Shown here in pieces: positions 5,254 through 8,755 of a stretch of DNA of 8,755 nt (positions within the stretch are counted from its first letter, which is position 1; each line of letters opens with the position of its first letter). Both the position numbers and the translations under genes were made by a program. The notes below the pieces were generated by a model that made no database searches, had not been told where the DNA came from, and worked only from the letters and a program-made list of their open reading frames with translations. Source of the stretch: an uncultured Kineosporia sp. (lineage in GTDB: Bacteria; Actinomycetota; Actinomycetes; Actinomycetales; Kineosporiaceae); assembly GCA_937859855.1 (NCBI GenBank), contig CALMAR010000334.1, positions 1 through 8,755 of the forward strand. The letters are read 5' to 3'.

Positions 5254-5380
5254 CAGTAGCCGAAGAACTCCCAGGTCAGCGCCGATATGGGAATACCGAA
5301 GGCGACCTGTTCGGCGCCGTCCAGCACTCGTTCGGGTGCCAGCGAAGCGCTCGGTTTCGATGTCGGCGCCGCGCCCAAGT

Positions 5381-6202
5381 TCAGCCGATGGTGAAGGTCT
5401 GCTGACCGGCCCAGACCTGGCCACCGGCCAGCTCGACCGGCGCTACCAGAGCGGGCTCGATGCAGACGAAGGCGCGCTCGGCGCCGTCCGGCAGATCGCC
5501 GATCCCCGAGTTCGGGCCAGGATTCCAGATCACCCGATCCGGGAATCCACCGGCCGACAGTCGTAGCGGCGAGCGGGGCGGATCGAGCAGCGAGATCGAC
5601 TGCGAGACATCGAGAATCCGGACGTCGCGTGGCTCCTGGGCCGGCCAGTTGGCCCGATCGCCGTCCGGCTCGGAGATCTCCCCCGGTGCAGCGTTCTGCT
5701 CCAGCGGATGATCCCCCAGGCCGGCCAGGGCAGCCCGATCGCTGCCCACGGTCAGATAGTTGTGCAGGGCGGCTGCGAACGGCCACGGCTGGTCACCGGT
5801 ATTGGCCACCTCCAGAGCCACGGTCAGGGCGCTGGCGCTGGCTCTGGCCGTGAGAGCGAGCCGGAACGGATGCGGCCAGATCGAGAGCGTGACGTCGTCG
5901 TGCTCCAGCCATGCGCGCCAGACCGCCGCCTCGGCGTCCTCGACCGGCTCGGACTGCCAGACCCGGTCCCGGGCGAAGCCGTGCTTGGGCAGAGAGCCTC
6001 GCCCGGAGAACTGCGGGAAGATGACCGGCACTCCTCCGCGCTGGGCCGCTCCATCGCCGCACTGGGACAGCGGGCTCAGATACAGCCGCTGGTCTCCGGG
6101 AGACGGCTCCCAGCCGAGCACTTGGCCGCCGTACGCGCTGACGGTGAGGACGGCGCCATCCGGGCTGTGCAGCGTCACTGGCGCACAGGGGTCTGCGGTC
6201 AT
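5381..6202 (-). CDS. D-hexose-6-phosphate mutarotase-like (aldose 1-epimerase family, YeaD type)
   Basis: Cytosolic enzyme expected to interconvert alpha and beta anomers of hexose 6-phosphates such as glucose 6-phosphate, at the entry to glycolysis. The 273-residue product shows the family landmarks in order: SAYGGQVLGWEP (22-33), GGVPVIFPQF (56-65), LPKHGFARDRVW (71-82), LHNYL with the likely catalytic His147, RVIWNPGP (223-230), and CIEP with the likely catalytic Glu249 near the C-terminus. Length and motif order fit the YeaD group better than galactose mutarotase proper. ATG 6202 is preferred; an in-frame GTG at 6235 adds 11 unconserved residues without a ribosome binding site. The upstream GAGTGGGG is a modest site. 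The CDF gene ends 66 bases upstream on the same strand, so the two may share a message, though a functional link is not obvious. Confidence 0.9.
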   Translation of the reverse strand: MTADPCAPVTLHSPDGAVLTVSAYGGQVLGWEPSPGDQRLYLSPLSQCGDGAAQRGGVPVIFPQFSGRGSLPKHGFARDRVWQSEPVEDAEAAVWRAWLEHDDVTLSIWPHPFRLALTARASASALTVALEVANTGDQPWPFAAALHNYLTVGSDRAALAGLGDHPLEQNAAPGEISEPDGDRANWPAQEPRDVRILDVSQSISLLDPPRSPLRLSAGGFPDRVIWNPGPNSGIGDLPDGAERAFVCIEPALVAPVELAGGQVWAGQQTFTIG

Positions 6203-6256
6203 GACCCCACTCTGCCAGTGCGCCCCAGTCCGCACAGAGGAGGGGATGCGCGCCGT

Positions 6257-6280
6257 TCAGTGGTGGGCTCAGTGGTGGGC
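6257..6280. repeat. Tandem 12-bp duplication spanning the CDF stop codon
   Basis: TCAGTGGTGGGC occurs twice head-to-tail (6257-6268, 6269-6280). Read on the minus strand each copy encodes Ala-His-His-stop in the same frame, so the transporter's last codons and stop are followed immediately by an exact copy. It looks like a slippage duplication. Confidence 0.9.
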
Positions 6281-7201
6281 GTGCGGCGGCCCGCTGGCTC
6301 GCGGGCTCATCGCCGCCACGTGATCGACCTGCAGCGTGCTGTGGCCGATGCCGAAGTCATCGATCAGCACCCGTTCCAGGTCCAGCCGGACGGCGTGACA
6401 GTCGGCCCCCGGGCGCACCAGCACATGGGCGGACATGGCCGGCTCGCCCGAGGTGATCTCCCAGACGTGCAGGTCGTGGATCTGCTCGACCGCCATCTGG
6501 GCGCCCAGTGCGGCCCGGATGGTGCCCGGATCCAGATTCAGTGGCGCCGCCTCCAGGAAGATCCGCCCGGATTCGTGCAGCAGCTGCAGGCCCGATCGGA
6601 TCATCAGCACGACCACGATCAGCGAAGCCACCGGATCGGCCCAGTTCCAGCTGGCCACCAGGATCAGGACGGCGGCAACGGCAGTGGCGATGAAGGCGAA
6701 CAGATCGGTGAGCACGTGCCGGAATGCGCCCTCGACATTCAGGCTGCGGCGATCGGCCCGGCTGACCAGCCAGGTGGCGACCAGGTTCACCCCGATCCCG
6801 GCCAGCGCCGTCGCCAGCATCACCGAGCCGGTCACCCCGGCCGGCTCGAAGAACCGCCGCACCGATTGGTAGGCCAGGTACAACGCGAGCACCAGCAGGG
6901 TCAGCCCGTTGGCCTGGGCCGCCAGGATCTCCACCCGGCGCCAGCCGTAGGTCATCCGCCCGGTGGCCGGCCGGGCCGCCCAGCGCGCGGCGAACAGGGC
7001 CAGGGCGAGCGCGGCGGCGTCGGTGAGCATGTGCGCGGCGTCGGACAGCAGCGCCACCGATCGGCTCAGCAAACCGGCCGTCACCTCGGCCGCCATGAAC
7101 ATCAGGATCAGCAGCAGGGCCAGCGTGATCATCCGCCGGTCAGCGTCCGGACCGGCACTGTGATGGTGCGCCTCATGCCCCGCCACCCCGCCGGAACTCA
7201 T
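6269..7201 (-). CDS. Cation diffusion facilitator (CzcD/ZitB-like metal exporter)
   Basis: Inner-membrane antiporter that exports divalent metal, most likely zinc, in exchange for protons. The 310-residue product has six hydrophobic segments at about 24-46, 49-72, 93-113, 125-147, 161-183 and 189-208. The metal site is intact: H57-x3-D61 in TM2 (LLSDAAHMLTD) and H162-x3-D166 in TM5 (HVLTD), the HD/HD arrangement usual for Zn(II) transporters. Histidine-rich patches occur at the N-terminus (HEAHHH, 9-14) and C-terminus (HAHH), and the C-terminal cytosolic ferredoxin-like domain (about 210-295) carries HDLHVWEI. ATG 7201 is chosen because it precedes the His-rich tail and TM1 directly; the open frame further upstream would overlap serS. 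It lies 37 bp from the divergent serS start. A DtxR-like regulator sits 4 kb away, but nothing here links the two. Confidence 0.94.
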   Translation of the reverse strand: MSSGGVAGHEAHHHSAGPDADRRMITLALLLILMFMAAEVTAGLLSRSVALLSDAAHMLTDAAALALALFAARWAARPATGRMTYGWRRVEILAAQANGLTLLVLALYLAYQSVRRFFEPAGVTGSVMLATALAGIGVNLVATWLVSRADRRSLNVEGAFRHVLTDLFAFIATAVAAVLILVASWNWADPVASLIVVVLMIRSGLQLLHESGRIFLEAAPLNLDPGTIRAALGAQMAVEQIHDLHVWEITSGEPAMSAHVLVRPGADCHAVRLDLERVLIDDFGIGHSTLQVDHVAAMSPRASGPPHAHH

Positions 7202-7224
7202 GCCGTCACCGTAACCTGCGCTGA

Positions 7225-7230
7225 TAGATT
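7225..7230 (+). promoter_or_regulatory. Candidate -10 box of serS (leaderless start)
   Basis: TAGATT ends eight bases before the GTG at 7239, which places the expected transcription start at or beside the start codon. No ribosome binding site precedes the GTG. The -35 region falls at the CDF start codon and is weak. The inference is that serS is translated from a leaderless message. Confidence 0.35.
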
Positions 7231-7238
7231 GGATAACC

Positions 7239-8501
7239 GTGCTCGACAAGAGATTCATCCGGGAGAACCCCGGCGTCGTCCAGCAGGCGGCCCAGGTCAA
7301 GGGGATCGACCTGGACGTCGAGGAGATTCTCCGGCTCGACCGGGAGAACCGGGATCTGCAGCACCAGGTGGATCAGGCTCAGGCGGCCCGCAAGGAGTTC
7401 TCCAAGGCGTTCGCCAAGGCTGATCCGGAGCGCCGGGCGGAGCTGAAGCGGGAACACGAAGGCTTCGACGCTCAGCTGATGTCGCTGCGAGAACAGTTGG
7501 CGCAGACCGGTTCCCGGCTGAATGACTTGATGCTGCAGACCCCGGGCATCCCCTGGGACGGCTCCCCGGTGGGTCCGGACGAGTCGGCCAACGTGGTGAT
7601 CCGCACCTGGGGTGAGCAGCCGTCCTTCGACTTCACCCCGCTCGATCACGTCGAACTGCTGGAGCGCCGGGGCTGGGCCGAGTTCGCCCGGGCCCGCAAT
7701 GTGGCCGGTGAGCGCGCCTACGCCCTGTCCGGCGACGCCGTGCTGCTGGAGCGAGCCATTCACGGCTACGCGCTCGAACTGCTCCGCACCCGTGAGTTCA
7801 CGCCGATCTCGGTGCCCGTGCTGGTCCGGGAGATGGCGCTGATCGGCAGCGGGCAGTTCCCCAAAGGCCGGGAGGAGACCTATGCGCTTCCGGCCGACGA
7901 CCTGTACCTGGCCGGGACCGCCGAGGTCGCGCTGATCGGGCTGCACGCCGGGGAGATCCTCGGCCTGGACCAGCTGCCGATCCGCTATGCCGGGATCTCG
8001 CCCTGCTTCCGGCGCGAGATCGGCAGTGCCAGCCGGGACGTGCGCGGGCTGCTGCGCGTGCACCAGTTCGAGAAGGTTGAGCAGTTCATCATCTGTGCGG
8101 CCGACGACGAGGAATCCGACCGCTGGCACGCCGCCCTGCTGGACTGCGCCGAGCAGATCCTGCAGGATCTCGGCCTGTCCTACGAGGTGGTGGAGTGCTC
8201 GACCGGAGACATGGGCGCAGGCAAGTACCGGATGAACGACATCAACACCTGGTTCCCCTCGCTCGGCCTCTACCGGGAGACCCACAGCTGCTCGTCGCTG
8301 CACGACTGGCAGGCCCGCCGGGTGAACCTGCGCTACCGGGACGCAGAGGGGAAGATCCGGTTCGCCTACACGCTGAACAACACCGCGGTGGCCACCCCGC
8401 GGCTGCTGGCCGCGCTGGTGGAGAACTTCCAGACCGCGGACGGCGCCGTGGCCGTCCCCAAGGTGCTCCGCCCCTATCTGGGCAACCGAGAGCTGCTCTA
8501 G
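7239..8501 (+). CDS. serS: Serine--tRNA ligase (bacterial type)
   Basis: Class II aminoacyl-tRNA synthetase charging tRNA-Ser (and tRNA-Sec where present) with serine in the cytosol. Of 420 residues, 1-105 form the N-terminal two-helix coiled-coil arm that grips the tRNA long variable arm (charged heptad-like stretch about 28-95). The catalytic core carries the TxE serine-binding motif (T227-A-E229), motif 2 (CFRREIGSASRDVRG to RVHQFEKVEQ, 256-282) and motif 3 (TLNNTAVATPRLLAALVENF, 378-397; Arg388). Length is normal and no key residue is missing. Wording such as ETHSCSSLHDWQARR (347-361) and NNTAVATPR resembles the Thermus enzyme as I remember it, rather than the streptomycete form (TSTSDCTEFQSRR; NGT). 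GTG 7239 fits the conserved N-terminus (LDKRFIRENP). It is divergent from the CDF gene and convergent with the desaturase gene, 20 bp away. Confidence 0.97.
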   Translation: MLDKRFIRENPGVVQQAAQVKGIDLDVEEILRLDRENRDLQHQVDQAQAARKEFSKAFAKADPERRAELKREHEGFDAQLMSLREQLAQTGSRLNDLMLQTPGIPWDGSPVGPDESANVVIRTWGEQPSFDFTPLDHVELLERRGWAEFARARNVAGERAYALSGDAVLLERAIHGYALELLRTREFTPISVPVLVREMALIGSGQFPKGREETYALPADDLYLAGTAEVALIGLHAGEILGLDQLPIRYAGISPCFRREIGSASRDVRGLLRVHQFEKVEQFIICAADDEESDRWHAALLDCAEQILQDLGLSYEVVECSTGDMGAGKYRMNDINTWFPSLGLYRETHSCSSLHDWQARRVNLRYRDAEGKIRFAYTLNNTAVATPRLLAALVENFQTADGAVAVPKVLRPYLGNRELL

Positions 8502-8521
8502 CAGCAGCGCCGAAAGCGGGC

Positions 8522-8755
8522 TCAGGCCGAAGCGGCCGTCTTCTGGATGCGCTTGGTGTCGAGCCGGTCGTACTTGGGCCACTTCACGTTGTAGGCCCAG
8601 CCCAGCTTCTCGAACACCCAGATCAGCCGGGCGGAGGTGTCGATCTGCCCCTTGTCCACGCCGTGCCGGGCGCAGGTGGGGTCGGCGTGGTGCAGGTTGT
8701 GCCAGGACTCGCCGAAGCTCAGGATCGCCAGCCACCACACGTTCGAGGCCTTGTC
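8522..8755 (-). CDS. Acyl-CoA/fatty-acid desaturase, C-terminal part (cut by right edge)
   Basis: The last 77 codons of a minus-strand gene entering from the right edge. FGESWHNLHHADPT holds the third histidine box (HNLHH, visible residues 19-23) that ligates the di-iron centre of membrane delta-9-type desaturases, and the preceding VWWLAILSFGE is the end of a membrane-associated segment. The following ARHG, the W-x-F-EKLGWAYNVKWP stretch and a basic tail are typical of actinobacterial DesA3-like or stearoyl-CoA-desaturase-like enzymes, which introduce a double bond into membrane acyl chains. The N-terminal two histidine boxes lie outside the window, so substrate and completeness cannot be judged. 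It converges with serS; the 20-bp gap shows no clear terminator. Confidence 0.9.
   Translation of the reverse strand, partial: DKASNVWWLAILSFGESWHNLHHADPTCARHGVDKGQIDTSARLIWVFEKLGWAYNVKWPKYDRLDTKRIQKTAASA

Noticed and set aside
5708..7423. Large plus-strand open frame (571 codons) across the mutarotase and CDF genes
   Set aside because: It spans two well-supported minus-strand genes and the serS start, and its product is Gly/Gln/Arg/His-rich without any recognisable domain.
7206..8738. Large minus-strand open frame (510 codons) across serS
   Set aside because: It is an antisense shadow of serS; the opposite strand has all class II synthetase motifs.

Overview
This is a GC-rich chromosomal stretch from an actinobacterium. 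Three things point there: a DtxR/IdeR-type iron regulator nearly collinear with the corynebacterial protein, a ydaO-type (cyclic di-AMP) riboswitch in front of a secreted NlpC/P60 cell-wall hydrolase, and a short HNH endonuclease of a type common in Actinomycetota, together with GTG starts and apparently leaderless genes. A family within Propionibacteriales is a guess from overall feel only. I see no phage, IS element, CRISPR array, tRNA or rRNA, so this is mostly ordinary housekeeping chromosome.

Layout, left to right. At 1-445 (-) lies the N-terminal part of an unrecognised Ala-rich protein with a CPHC motif, cut by the left edge. At about 516-782 (+) is a compact, apparently self-contained small transcription unit: a candidate promoter, a near-perfect ribosome binding site, a 12-codon ORF, and a three-way-junction hairpin followed by a T-rich run. 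It faces the 3' end of a class I DNA photolyase (799-2145, -). Divergent from the photolyase is the DtxR/IdeR-like regulator (2257-3015, +). Next come a promoter with an internal dyad, a 5' hairpin, the riboswitch (3206-3378) whose closing stem abuts the ribosome binding site, and the NlpC/P60 gene (3392-4168, +). A 476-bp gene-free stretch (4169-4644) rich in predicted hairpins leads to the HNH endonuclease (4645-5139, +), which ends in a strong hairpin. On the minus strand a cation-diffusion-facilitator (6269-7201) is followed by a D-hexose-6-phosphate mutarotase-like gene (5381-6202). Divergent from the transporter by only 37 bp is serS (7239-8501, +). Converging on serS is the C-terminus of a fatty-acid desaturase (8522-8755, -), cut by the right edge.

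The genes do not form one pathway. Separate themes are metal homeostasis (DtxR-like regulator, CDF exporter), envelope remodelling under apparent cyclic di-AMP control (riboswitch plus hydrolase), DNA repair or processing (photolyase, HNH), and housekeeping (serS, mutarotase, desaturase). The least explained parts are the RNA-level signals: the small unit near 551-782, the structured gap at 4169-4644, and the arrangement of the riboswitch with its 5' hairpin. The seryl-tRNA synthetase also reads, from memory, more like the Thermus enzyme than the usual streptomycete one.
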